Source: a virus
Direction: 5' to 3' (one strand)
DNA length: 28,586 bases
IMG/VR virus record: IMGVR_UViG_3300025122_000107
Coordinates: 1 to 28,586 of that record
Part shown: in pieces, positions 15,126-23,683 of the stretch
Numbering within the stretch: position 1 is the first letter of the stretch
How the letters are laid out: each line of letters starts with the position of its first letter
Made by a program: the position numbers and the translations under genes
The notes under the pieces: model-generated
Seen by the model: the letters and a program-made list of their open reading frames with translations, nothing else
The model's database searches: none
Told to the model about the DNA's origin: nothing

Positions 15126-16232
15126 TTATTCAGAGTCCTCATAAAAATCAGATGCATCACCAGTTCGTTCATCAAACTTCATAATGATTTCTTCATCCAT
15201 AACTTCTAAAACTCGTTCTCTGAATTTAGGATTCTGAATTTTTTCTTTCCACCCAGATGATTGAAATTTTTCACTTGTGTCGTCAGCGTATTTAAGTGTA
15301 AACCAAGCACCACTGTTGGATAAATGTTTTGAACTTTTGATTGCGTCCAACCAGCTTTCTTCGTCTTGTACACCGACGCCTTCGCCCCATAAAATCTTAA
15401 AATTACATTGTCTGCCTTGTGTTCCAAAACGAGATTTCTCAAGTTTCACTTTTACCTCGGAACCAATTCTATATCCTTTGTCATCTGTAACAAAAGAAGC
15501 CTTAGCTTTACGCCCTGTAAGCCACACACGCAGCGAATAAGCATAAATCATAGCTTTGCCACCAGGAGTCATATAAGGTGTAGTCAAGGCTTCTGAGACG
15601 TTGCGTGTAATGTTTGTTTTAAGTTGGTTCAAAACTAAAAACGTTGATTGACTGTTCGCGATTGGGACTGTGAGTTTTGACATTCCTTTTGCAAGAATTC
15701 GTGCTTTAACCGCCATCGAAGAAAGAGGGTTAAAATCTCCTTCAACGTCTGACACCGATGGTGTAAGCGCTAATGAATCCCAAATAAATAACATCCGATT
15801 TTCATTCGAACTGAGAAGATCTTCGATTGTTTCTAGTACAAATTCAACTGATGTCGCTTGCACATAAAGAAGATTCTCTATTTTGCAACCCGCTTTTTCT
15901 AAAAAGCTTGGGTCAATTGCGGACTCCGAATCAAAATAAATTACATCAATGCCCATCTTTTGTGCGTTTGCAGCAACTTGGGCAGCTAAAAATGATTTGC
16001 CAGTTGACTCTAAACCTGCAATCTCAACAATTTTACCTAACGGTATGCCTGCTAATTTCCCACGACAAACTATTGAGTCTAACCAACGACTTCCTGTTGG
16101 AATCCAATCCTTAACTGTTGTCGGATTATCTTCATTAAGGTTATGAGCAACGTTTATTCCAGCTTTCTTATTTATTAAGTTACGCATATCAGCTACTGAA
16201 AGCTTACCTACTCTTGTTTTAACAGATCTCAT
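15126..16232 (-). CDS. uvsX: RecA/UvsX-type recombinase
   Basis: Forms filaments on single-stranded DNA and drives strand exchange for repair and recombination-dependent replication. The 368-aa chain has Walker A GLESTGKS at 73-80 (RecA: GPESSGKT), the catalytic Glu in YFDSESAIDP, Walker B FIWDSL with Asp152, and the DNA-binding loop and switch region VLNQLKTNITRN, with TPGGKA after it. The length matches UvsX/RecA. The C-terminus is acidic. Start: ATG at 16232 with GAGG about 5 nt upstream. It follows the ssb terminator directly, so it depends on read-through or an unseen promoter. It probably works with the gp32-like protein upstream; a UvsY-type loader is not visible. Confidence 0.93.
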   Translation of the reverse strand: MRSVKTRVGKLSVADMRNLINKKAGINVAHNLNEDNPTTVKDWIPTGSRWLDSIVCRGKLAGIPLGKIVEIAGLESTGKSFLAAQVAANAQKMGIDVIYFDSESAIDPSFLEKAGCKIENLLYVQATSVEFVLETIEDLLSSNENRMLFIWDSLALTPSVSDVEGDFNPLSSMAVKARILAKGMSKLTVPIANSQSTFLVLNQLKTNITRNVSEALTTPYMTPGGKAMIYAYSLRVWLTGRKAKASFVTDDKGYRIGSEVKVKLEKSRFGTQGRQCNFKILWGEGVGVQDEESWLDAIKSSKHLSNSGAWFTLKYADDTSEKFQSSGWKEKIQNPKFRERVLEVMDEEIIMKFDERTGDASDFYEDSE

Positions 16233-16262
16233 TGAAACCTCTTTTATAAATGTATTTTGTTA

Positions 16263-16294
16263 AAAAAGCAAGGGGGGATAATTCCCCCCTTGCT
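16263..16294 (-). terminator. Rho-independent terminator after ssb
   Basis: Minus strand: GCAAGGGGGG, 6-nt loop, CCCCCCTTGC, then six T. The stem has 10-11 bp and is very GC-rich for this genome. It lies between ssb and uvsX and would end most ssb transcripts. Confidence 0.92.
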
Positions 16295-16301
16295 AAACGC
16301 A

Positions 16302-17066
16302 TTATGCCTCAAGCAATTCAGCAAAGGCTGTGCCAACAGCATCGTCTGATTTGTTCTCGCCTGAATCATTATACTTAACGGACTCAGATGATACCTCTTC
16401 GATAACAGAATCATCTAAAAGATAATCATCCAGAATCGCTTGAACTTCCTGTGTCGTTTTTCGATTTTTCGCAAACATTGTATCTAAATCGGGAACGGTT
16501 TCCAGAAGTTCGCGGCACCTTTCCGGGCCGTCTTGGCAAAGCGAGGAACTTTGTCGGCGGGGGGTAATGTTTGTAACCGGATAAGTTGCCCCTGCGGGCT
16601 TTCCATAAACAAGAACAAGATCTGTTCCAGAGTCAGGGTCTGTAATATCACCATATTCTGGATTGAGCATCAAATTCAAAAGTTTTTCATAAACTTGTTT
16701 TCCAAATCCCCAAACGCGTACGCCTTGATCTTCTTCGCCGCGTACAACAACTGGTGCAAAAAATCGTTGTCGAGCAGAAAGCTTCTTTGCCATCTTTTTG
16801 CTTTCTTCAGTTCCTTCGTTCCATAGTTGATGGACAAATTCACCTAATGGGCAATCTTCGCCAAAATTTTTCTTTGGGCTAAGAAATCCCGGATTTTTTC
16901 CAACGTTATAATGGAACCAATAATCCTTAAATGGATCTCCATTTTCTGATGGACAAATTCGAATTGCGGACTCGCCCTCTGGTGGCTTCCAAAATCGGCT
17001 CGAACCATTATTTTTGTTTTGTAAAGTAGTTAATCGCTCTCGCATTTTCTTCAAATCTAAACTCAT
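16302..17066 (-). CDS. Single-stranded DNA-binding protein, T4 gp32-like
   Basis: Coats single-stranded DNA during replication and recombination. The 254-aa chain starts with a basic helical segment (KKMRERLTTLQ), as in the gp32 cooperativity domain, and has an aromatic-rich core: FWKPPEGESAIRICPS, YWFHYNVG, CPLGEFVHQLW, ARQRFFAPVVVRGEED, and VWGFGKQVYEKLL. A long acidic tail rich in Asp, Glu and Ser follows, ending FAELLEA, as expected for protein-protein contacts. It has a strong promoter, a 60-70-nt leader and a terminator of its own, so it should be made in large amounts. Start: ATG at 17066, AAGGA with 9 nt spacing. Family fit is clear by pattern; zinc binding is not evident. Confidence 0.88.
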   Translation of the reverse strand: MSLDLKKMRERLTTLQNKNNGSSRFWKPPEGESAIRICPSENGDPFKDYWFHYNVGKNPGFLSPKKNFGEDCPLGEFVHQLWNEGTEESKKMAKKLSARQRFFAPVVVRGEEDQGVRVWGFGKQVYEKLLNLMLNPEYGDITDPDSGTDLVLVYGKPAGATYPVTNITPRRQSSSLCQDGPERCRELLETVPDLDTMFAKNRKTTQEVQAILDDYLLDDSVIEEVSSESVKYNDSGENKSDDAVGTAFAELLEA

Positions 17067-17133
17067 AAAATTTTTTCCTTTTTATTTTTTTTGTTAAAGT
17101 CAAGATGATAATTTTCTCATCCTGCTACCTTAT
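17067..17133 (-). promoter_or_regulatory. ssb mRNA leader with hairpin, possible autoregulation site
   Basis: After the promoter the leader forms a 7-bp hairpin (AGGATGA at 17123-17117 pairing with TCATCTT at 17108-17102, one G-U). The next ~35 nt are A/U-rich and unstructured up to the ribosome site. T4 gene 32 mRNA uses a folded element followed by such an unstructured stretch for self-repression; the same is possible here but is inference. Confidence 0.4.
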
Positions 17134-17162
17134 AATATACCATTAAATAAATATGTTGTCAA
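17134..17162 (-). promoter_or_regulatory. Strong sigma70-like promoter of ssb
   Basis: Minus strand: -35 TTGACA at 17162-17157, 17-nt spacer ending TGG, -10 TATATT at 17139-17134. It overlaps the last codons of the tubulin-like gene. It is the closest to consensus of the promoters in the window. Confidence 0.75.
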
Positions 17163-18010
17163 GCAATTATTTCATTTTTTTGCACAACAGAACTATGAAC
17201 AACTACATAAGCATAATTCTCTTTATAATCTGTTGAAAAAATACCATACGACAACTTAAATCTTTCGTCTTCGGTATTTCCTTTATGTCGTACTTGCTCT
17301 TTGATCATTTTAAATAATTTTTCATCTGTTTCCAGTGTGTTTTGTGGTATTGCATAATAATAACATTTATTACGAGAATGTTTAAGGTCAAAAAACAATT
17401 TTTCTTCTCCATTCTTAATGTCTAATAGACCAATAGTTGATATGCGAGCTACAGCGTTTGGTTCTGAGCGGATATCAACGACAGGTTCTGAATTATTAAA
17501 AACGCTTATCATATGATAGGTTGAAACAATCAAATCATTTAAATTTTCATAGTAATTTAGAACCGATGTTCCCCCTAAAATACTTTCTAGCGCAACATTA
17601 TGCACTACATATATTCTATTAAAAAGTAAAGATCTGGCATATTCCTGCAAAACTCCAAAAAGAACATTTTCTTGTAATCTTTTAGTTTCGTTTAAAAGCA
17701 ACAAATCTGGTTTTATATATAAAATGTTAATATTACATTTCTTTTTATGCAGTTGTTCTAGAGCACATAAAGAAATTCCACTAACAAACCCACAACTAGT
17801 TATGAATAAGACATCCCCTTTTATCTTTTTAAAAAAAGTTTTAAAATTTGGGCAATGTTTCTCATAATCTTCCGGGTTATTTCGTTTTTCTAATTTAAAA
17901 CAACCTTTGCCCTCTATCTCAACATCAATTTTAAATATATTATATTGAGGATATTGCTTAAATTTTTCAGCAATAGCACAACCCGCCTGTCCTATTCCAA
18001 CCACGTTCAT
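17159..18010 (-). CDS. Divergent tubulin/FtsZ-superfamily protein
   Basis: A 283-aa protein whose whole layout follows the FtsZ/tubulin GTPase domain. Residues 1-11 read MNVVGIGQAGC, like the first nucleotide loop of FtsZ/TubZ. GDVLFITSCGFVSG at 65-78 matches the strand and loop of the tubulin signature (usually GGGTGTG), but with most glycines replaced. ILYIKPDLLLLNETKRLQE at about 96-114 matches the VTKPF....R strand and helix, VVHNVALESIL matches IPND.LL, and the helix NDLIVSTYHMI is followed by VVDIRSEPNAVARISTIG, the position of the catalytic T7 loop. It could polymerise and position DNA or organise the infected cell, as PhuZ does, or be a non-hydrolysing relative. It sits 3 nt after polA and right before the ssb promoter. 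The fold suggestion is by pattern only. Confidence 0.6.
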   Translation of the reverse strand: MNVVGIGQAGCAIAEKFKQYPQYNIFKIDVEIEGKGCFKLEKRNNPEDYEKHCPNFKTFFKKIKGDVLFITSCGFVSGISLCALEQLHKKKCNINILYIKPDLLLLNETKRLQENVLFGVLQEYARSLLFNRIYVVHNVALESILGGTSVLNYYENLNDLIVSTYHMISVFNNSEPVVDIRSEPNAVARISTIGLLDIKNGEEKLFFDLKHSRNKCYYYAIPQNTLETDEKLFKMIKEQVRHKGNTEDERFKLSYGIFSTDYKENYAYVVVHSSVVQKNEIIA

Positions 18011-18013
18011 TAT

Positions 18014-19210
18014 TTAAATGTTAAACCTTTCCATACTACCAAAATCTTTTCCCGCGCTTGAAGATATTTTAAATTTACCTAATTTAGTATCCATTAAAAT
18101 TTTCTTCAACTCTGGTAAAATGTTCTTCTCTGACTCTGAAAAATCAATTACTAGACTATCATGGATTAGAAGAGAAATAAAGGATTTTTTATTTTTTAAT
18201 AACTCATGTACCTTAATTGCTTGTCTTAAAAATAAATCTGCAAACGTGCTCTGAATGATATAATTTAAAGCATGATGTTTGTCAGCTTCAATCTTTCTAT
18301 CATAAATTGTTCGAACGTGTGTGCCATCCCAATATTTTTGTAATAATAAATCTCTATCATAAGACCGTGAAGAGAGATAGTCTTTTGATTCTGGGTTATA
18401 TAACCAAGCAAATATCCTTTTCTTCGCTTTTTCCCGGGTACCAACACCCCTGTAAACATGCTTTAAATTCCATTCATGCAAATCTTCTTGTGGTTGTTCT
18501 TTATCTAAAAGCGCAAGCATCACACGAAGCTCTGCAGCATTATAATCAAACTCAATAAATAAATCGTTTTGTGGTTTAAGCACTGAGCGATAATTTTTAT
18601 TCATTGTCAATGCTGGAAAACTATTTTTAATTGTAGAAAGTCTTCCTGTTTTTGTGCCAAAAATATTATATTTTATGTGTGGCTCTATCTTGTTTATTTT
18701 TTGAATAAAATTTCTAACTTCTAATTTATGTCTTTGGGTCTTTAGTTCCGAAAGATCTATATTTAATTTTTTATACTTAATGTCTGTAACTAGTTTTGTC
18801 AAAGAAACTAAAAAATTATAATTTACTGGCCTCTTGTAGTTTTTAAAAATATAATTTGTTATCTTATTCTTGATTACACAATATTCTATAATGAAGTGTT
18901 CTGGGATTAATTCATAAAAACAATATTTGTTTAAATCTAATTGGGCTTCTCTTGCCGAACGATAGAAAGCTTTTAATTTATTAAAAACCGGCAGCCATTC
19001 TGTTTCTAAATGTTTAGGACATGCTTGATCTAATGATTTCCCTTCACAAAATAGTTTAGCATATTCAACTTCTTCAATATCTTTTAAAAAAACAGAATAG
19101 TCCCAAGTTGTAGAAAGGTTTGTTTTTGGGATTTTGTTAAAAACTAATTTATTATTAATATATACAGCAATACATTCTGATTTATCATCAATAGTCTGAA
19201 ACAGCGCCAC
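18014..19210 (-). CDS. Family A DNA polymerase, polymerase domain only
   Basis: About 398 aa. It has the conserved core in order: TGRLS, motif A LFIEFDYNAAELRVML (Asp222), motif B with the exact R-x3-K-x3-F-x3-Y spacing at 259/263/267/271, a QSTFADL helix, and motif C LLIHDSLVID (Asp351). In motif C the usual Glu after the Asp is Ser. There is no 3'-5' or 5'-3' exonuclease domain; the latter is encoded separately at 14125-15111. A longer open frame reaches 19276 but is only overlap with the upstream gene. I chose GTG at 19210, which has GGAGG 5 nt upstream and gives a 23-nt overlap. It follows the virion genes and is 3 nt before the tubulin-like gene. Confidence 0.88.
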   Translation of the reverse strand: MALFQTIDDKSECIAVYINNKLVFNKIPKTNLSTTWDYSVFLKDIEEVEYAKLFCEGKSLDQACPKHLETEWLPVFNKLKAFYRSAREAQLDLNKYCFYELIPEHFIIEYCVIKNKITNYIFKNYKRPVNYNFLVSLTKLVTDIKYKKLNIDLSELKTQRHKLEVRNFIQKINKIEPHIKYNIFGTKTGRLSTIKNSFPALTMNKNYRSVLKPQNDLFIEFDYNAAELRVMLALLDKEQPQEDLHEWNLKHVYRGVGTREKAKKRIFAWLYNPESKDYLSSRSYDRDLLLQKYWDGTHVRTIYDRKIEADKHHALNYIIQSTFADLFLRQAIKVHELLKNKKSFISLLIHDSLVIDFSESEKNILPELKKILMDTKLGKFKISSSAGKDFGSMERFNI

Positions 19211-20474
19211 CGGCACCTCCAATTGGACTAGTCCCCATTGTATTGGATGGGGATTTAGAAGTCCCTTTTTTCCCACTCACTCCTGCAACACCACCAATCA
19301 TTCCTTTGGTTCGTAACTGTTCGCTGATCCAATGTTGTTTCATCACATCATTAATATACGTTATTGCGGTGTCAAAGTCAAACATTAAATTAATTTTTTT
19401 TGCTTTTTTAACTATACTGTGAAAATGTTTCTCTGATATCGGAGCCTTACTTTCTTTTGCGCGGATTGACGCATAAGTCTTTATCCAAAAAACAGAACTA
19501 TAATTTTTTTCATAGTCTTCTATTAAAAGTGGCTCCCTGAAATCAGTGAAAACATTAGGTTTTTTCCCTACAATATATTTTGAAGATGTCAATCCTGCTG
19601 ATACAGCAGGTTTGTTAGGACAATCAACATATTCTTGTACCATGGGATACTCTTCTATAAACGTCGTGTAGAAGTTAAAAAAGTAATTTTTTAATAGCCC
19701 AATGTCATCCAAATGCGTAGGGTAAAAAACTTTTGAGAATACATTTTCAAAAGAAACACCATGTGGTGCCATGTATGCTTGCATTTTAGGAGACTTTAAA
19801 TCAGCTATTAATCTCCATGGAATATATTTATCTATTTTAAACCCAAACGCTTCTGCCGCTGTCCTATAAAAATTAAAATGTGGGTCTTTTAAAAACCGAT
19901 CTCTTTTAGCAGAATCATTATAATCAATCTTTTCAATTTCAACCGCTAATCCGGTTGATAAAATAGAATTTAAATATGATAGTGTATAGCCAGTTTTTGT
20001 TATAGGTATGCGACTAATAACCATGTTTAAATGTTCCAAAAAAATTGGTAAAAAACTTTCGAATGATTTCATCTTATCTTTGCTTCGCAAAAAATATGTA
20101 TCTGCTTTAATAACAAATGTCGTATAAATTTCCTTTAATATAGCATCATAAGCGTGATTTATGTCAACATATCCTTTTCTAGGGTTAAGATTATAAAAGG
20201 TTGAATGTTTAGAAGTTATTTTTTTCCTTAAAAAAGCTCTTAAATCGTTAAATGCTTCTGCAACAAAATCAATTGCAAAATATTTTTGGCCCGGACCAGT
20301 AGTTTTGAGCATGCCAAGCAGCCAGCCTTCTGCTGTGTTTATTGTATTTAAATATAAGTCTACTCTTCCATAATAAAGTCTTTCATACCAGAAGTCAAAA
20401 GGAGTTTTTCCTGAAGAAGGGTATCCTTTGTCTTTATATGTTTTTTGTTTTTTATATGTTTCAGCAATTGACAT
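19188..20474 (-). CDS. Probable virion structural protein, 428 aa
   Basis: I do not know a named family, but the segments IPWRLIADLKSPKMQAYM, a helical pair with LKNYFFNFYTTFI, and SVFWIKTYASIRAKESK recall structural proteins of large marine myoviruses (memory, not checked). The C-terminal 50 residues are Gly/Ser/Ala-rich and look disordered. There is no enzyme motif or membrane segment. Start: ATG at 20474 with an AGGA site, 12 nt after the upstream stop. It is the last gene of the tail block, placed after the 935-aa hub-like protein, so a baseplate or neck role is the most likely. Its last 23 nt overlap the polymerase gene. Confidence 0.75.
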   Translation of the reverse strand: MSIAETYKKQKTYKDKGYPSSGKTPFDFWYERLYYGRVDLYLNTINTAEGWLLGMLKTTGPGQKYFAIDFVAEAFNDLRAFLRKKITSKHSTFYNLNPRKGYVDINHAYDAILKEIYTTFVIKADTYFLRSKDKMKSFESFLPIFLEHLNMVISRIPITKTGYTLSYLNSILSTGLAVEIEKIDYNDSAKRDRFLKDPHFNFYRTAAEAFGFKIDKYIPWRLIADLKSPKMQAYMAPHGVSFENVFSKVFYPTHLDDIGLLKNYFFNFYTTFIEEYPMVQEYVDCPNKPAVSAGLTSSKYIVGKKPNVFTDFREPLLIEDYEKNYSSVFWIKTYASIRAKESKAPISEKHFHSIVKKAKKINLMFDFDTAITYINDVMKQHWISEQLRTKGMIGGVAGVSGKKGTSKSPSNTMGTSPIGGAGGAVSDY

Positions 20475-20486
20475 TACATAATTTTC

Positions 20487-23294
20487 CTATGGTTTGCCGA
20501 CCGATGTCACCGGCTTCTTTTTCTTTGTAATATGTATTAAAGCAGTGCCTTCCATCAAACACCTCATATTAGTTTCATACACACCAGGCTCTATAGTATG
20601 TTCAATTTCTAATGTTCTATAATAACCAGCTAGCCCTAATTGCGCTATAGCGCTTTTGTCTCCAACCCTTTTCCCAAATTTGTGTCGAGCGGCATCAACG
20701 TAAATTAACTCACCCACACCCATTGCCGGTGTACCGACCAAATCCATATTTATTTCATATAGCGCCCCAACAACACCGCCTTTCTTAAATTGAACAGTCT
20801 CTAGATGTTTATCTGACACTCTTTTGAATTTCAATCGTTTAAGTATTCCTCTATCTGCCCCCCAATAAAAATGGGGTATTCCTAAACTCATATCCCATTT
20901 ATAATTGTGTTTTTTGTGTTTATTGTATAAATTACTAGTACCATGAATAATTGTATATTCACATAATCTTTTACTTCTTAAGGTATATCCTTCATATCTA
21001 TTCGGTTGAAATAATAAATGCTCAACATTTTCAAAATCAACATAATCGTGTCTTAGTGAAATTAATTTTCTTGTAGGTTTTACACCTACAGTATTATATA
21101 AATCAACTTTTTGTAAAGCTGCAGTTTTTTCTATAAAAGAGCCCCCATCAAACATATATCTTAATATTTCTCTTGTAAATGTATCAAACGGTATTACTTC
21201 TCTTTCTGACTTAATAATTTCCCAAAGAAAAAAATGTAAAAATTGATTTAATGCTACTGGCATATGTGCGATAGGATATTGTTTTATTTGAAATGGTACA
21301 TTCGTGCCGTACTCTTGAAAATTTGGATAAGCTAGTACCATTGGTCCCACAAGAACTCTATACCTACTCCATAAATCTCTTGGATCTCCCGGCTTGTTCA
21401 CCCAAGTGGGAGGGACTTTAGTTTTTTTCGTTACTGGGGTAAGTTCAAGGCATCCGTTCCCAGAATTCCTATGATGAGGGACATGTCTATGTTTAAAAGC
21501 TTCTAGAGCATTATCTAATATATCTCCCATCGCAAGAAAATATATTCTTTTTACGCCTTCTTCTTTCCATTTTCTATCCGGGTATGAGTTACTCTTGCCG
21601 CGCTTTGGAGTTTTCTGACCGCCCTTATAATCATCCGTACCTAACTGTGTAACGCTTTTTACTAAATTGTTAGGATCTTTTCCCCAATAGCCCATAAGTG
21701 TTTCAAAATTAGCATCGGCGGCTTTGATATCATTTACAATCCAGTCGCCAAAATCATCTGCTGTTCCTTTATCTCCGGATTTTGGTTTTATCTTTTTGCT
21801 TTTTTTCTTTTTTTTAAAATCTTTTGATTTCTCTGTTAATTCACCCGTAGAAACATCACTTCCAAAAGCCGATGATCCATTGAGTTTTGTGTTTATATAC
21901 TTAATAAAGGCTTTCCATGCGTCTTCGGGCACGTCAATCCAATAAATTGAAGCCTCATCATTTCTATTACGCTTACACATTAAAAGGCTCCTTATAAAAT
22001 AAGCGTATTTTATTCCTCGCACGCCAGCTATTGTTCCCTTACCGCTTTCGGCGTCCTCTCTTTCGTTTGCTGTAATCTCTGCAAATACGTTTGCTTCTGG
22101 CAGTCTAAACACAGTTTCAATACTACCAACATATTTTAACGTTAATTCTAGTGCTCCGCTTTCCTTAAATTCCATTTCATGTTTATAAAATGCCAATGAC
22201 AAAGTTGTCTGCATGTTATTAAGTCTTTTCATTCTTTGATTTTTAACTGTTCCTAGGAAGTCTCCACTTAAAGACCAACCAATTTCGGCTTTAAGACTCC
22301 AAAGGCCCATAGAGTGTAAAGCTTGTTTTTTCTCTTTTCTCGTTGGTTTAAATTTTCCCTTCTTTGTAGGTGGGTCTCGTTTTGTTGGCTTTGGACCCTT
22401 GCTGCCGCCCGTCCTCCACGCCTCTACTGCATCGTCGTGGGCTTTCTGTCGGCGTTTTTCGTCTGTTCTCTTGCGGCTGTCTTTAGTTTGTTTAAGGAAT
22501 CGTTCGCCTTGTAAAGCTTTATATGATAACAAATCTACAAAACTAAATCCATTTGGATGAATATTCATAAAACTAGATAAATCTTTAAATACAATTTTTA
22601 CTTCAGCATCTACTTTTTTAGCCACTGCTGGGTTATCTGCCAAAAGTCTATAAGTGAAACTTTTTAAACTATAATCCGTAACTGCTGCTGGTACAAGAAC
22701 CACATTTTGATCTGTATGGGATGGAAATACAATCTCTTTTTCTCGAATGTCTTTTCTCTCTCCGTACTGATCTAGCATTTCCATATAATACAACTTAATT
22801 TTTGGTACTAGCGCTACATATTCCGCAGGAGTTAATGAATTCAATAATTCTACATCTCTTGCATCTGTAAAAAATTTAAATCTATTCATTAAAGTATCTG
22901 GACTTTTTGTGTTAATCGATCCTATACTATTAAACTTAAGCAATGGTTTAAATTTTTCATCACCTGGAAAATTGGGGTGTTTTTTTGGCCCAGTGGTTTT
23001 AAAAAATAAATCTATATCGTCAAAAATTTCCATTAAAAAAGCTTGTTCATACAATGATTCTAATGCAAATCCGGTAGTGCCCCCAAACAAATTTAAATAA
23101 GTATCCGTGCTCATCGCCATACGATTTTTGAGATGGCCAAAAGCGCCTTTTGGTGTTGTACGACCAGGCCAATTTTTACGTATGGCTGCCTTGCTCTTGC
23201 GCGCAGGGGCGGTGCTGGACACTACGCGGACGCGTAAGCCCTTGCTTCTTTTTGAACGCCGTTGTGCGCGCCGGTGAGTTGGATCGTGCCCCAT
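20487..23294 (-). CDS. Large baseplate/hub-like virion protein, 935 aa
   Basis: A large soluble protein with a very basic Arg/Lys start (residues 1-50) and two further Lys-rich linkers near 295-345 and 485-510, which probably tie compact domains together. The last ~90 residues run GVGELIYVDAARHKFGKR, then GLAGYYRTLEIEHTIEPGVYET: the beta-strand pattern of tail-hub proteins (gp27/gp44-type C-terminus, strand-H-x-I-x-x-G). It starts with ATG at 23294, AAGGA 7 nt upstream, 4 nt after the gp53-like gene. The neighbourhood (tape measure, tail proteins, gp53-like) supports a baseplate role. Its N-terminal domains are not recognised. Confidence 0.75.
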   Translation of the reverse strand: MGHDPTHRRAQRRSKRSKGLRVRVVSSTAPARKSKAAIRKNWPGRTTPKGAFGHLKNRMAMSTDTYLNLFGGTTGFALESLYEQAFLMEIFDDIDLFFKTTGPKKHPNFPGDEKFKPLLKFNSIGSINTKSPDTLMNRFKFFTDARDVELLNSLTPAEYVALVPKIKLYYMEMLDQYGERKDIREKEIVFPSHTDQNVVLVPAAVTDYSLKSFTYRLLADNPAVAKKVDAEVKIVFKDLSSFMNIHPNGFSFVDLLSYKALQGERFLKQTKDSRKRTDEKRRQKAHDDAVEAWRTGGSKGPKPTKRDPPTKKGKFKPTRKEKKQALHSMGLWSLKAEIGWSLSGDFLGTVKNQRMKRLNNMQTTLSLAFYKHEMEFKESGALELTLKYVGSIETVFRLPEANVFAEITANEREDAESGKGTIAGVRGIKYAYFIRSLLMCKRNRNDEASIYWIDVPEDAWKAFIKYINTKLNGSSAFGSDVSTGELTEKSKDFKKKKKSKKIKPKSGDKGTADDFGDWIVNDIKAADANFETLMGYWGKDPNNLVKSVTQLGTDDYKGGQKTPKRGKSNSYPDRKWKEEGVKRIYFLAMGDILDNALEAFKHRHVPHHRNSGNGCLELTPVTKKTKVPPTWVNKPGDPRDLWSRYRVLVGPMVLAYPNFQEYGTNVPFQIKQYPIAHMPVALNQFLHFFLWEIIKSEREVIPFDTFTREILRYMFDGGSFIEKTAALQKVDLYNTVGVKPTRKLISLRHDYVDFENVEHLLFQPNRYEGYTLRSKRLCEYTIIHGTSNLYNKHKKHNYKWDMSLGIPHFYWGADRGILKRLKFKRVSDKHLETVQFKKGGVVGALYEINMDLVGTPAMGVGELIYVDAARHKFGKRVGDKSAIAQLGLAGYYRTLEIEHTIEPGVYETNMRCLMEGTALIHITKKKKPVTSVGKP

Positions 23295-23298
23295 CTTG

Positions 23299-23643
23299 TT
23301 ATCCTTCTAAGTCGTAAGTTTCTAAAACTATATGTAAAGGTTTCGGAATAAAAATTGTATCACCTAAATCACAATGTGCTTCTGTGGGTTTTTTATTAAA
23401 ATATGCAATAACCCACCACATCTCTCTATCGCCATAATATTTTTCTGCTAGTTTGTAATATCTATTCCCTAAAGTCCATATGTGAGGAACTAATTGAAAG
23501 GTGCTGATTTCTTCTATAGTGGGATACCTAAATACTGGTGTTTCATAGTGACGTATAAAAGTAACATTTCTTGTTCTTAATATTTCATCATATTCTTCGG
23601 CGTCGTTAATAACTGTTTCTCTGTCGTATCGTAAAGTTGCCAT
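23299..23643 (-). CDS. T4 gp53-like baseplate wedge protein with LysM-type domain
   Basis: A 114-aa protein. The second half, IWTLGNRYYKLAEKYYGDRE, MWWVIAYFNKKPTEA, LGDTIFIPKPLHIVL, is the LysM-like pattern of T4 gp53 and related baseplate proteins: an asymmetric strand-helix-helix-strand unit with G-D-x-x-I-x-I-P. It joins baseplate wedges together. The N-terminal part is extended, with FRYPTIEEISTFQLVPH. Start: ATG at 23643 with AAGGA about 10 nt upstream. It lies between the large hub-like gene and the tail proteins, as expected for a baseplate operon. Confidence 0.82.
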   Translation of the reverse strand: MATLRYDRETVINDAEEYDEILRTRNVTFIRHYETPVFRYPTIEEISTFQLVPHIWTLGNRYYKLAEKYYGDREMWWVIAYFNKKPTEAHCDLGDTIFIPKPLHIVLETYDLEG

Positions 23644-23683
23644 AATTTATTTTTCCTTATAGTCTACCATTGTGAGGTGGTGG

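Noticed and set aside
2744-19210. Three overlaps of exactly 23 nt (3012-3034, 8774-8796, 19188-19210)
   Set aside because: The overlap sequences are unrelated and one depends on the chosen GTG start, so I treat the equal length as coincidence.
19211-19276. N-terminal extension of the family A polymerase to an upstream start
   Set aside because: It overlaps the C-terminal disordered tail of the upstream gene, has no ribosome site, and is not like any polymerase sequence. GTG at 19210 with GGAGG fits better.
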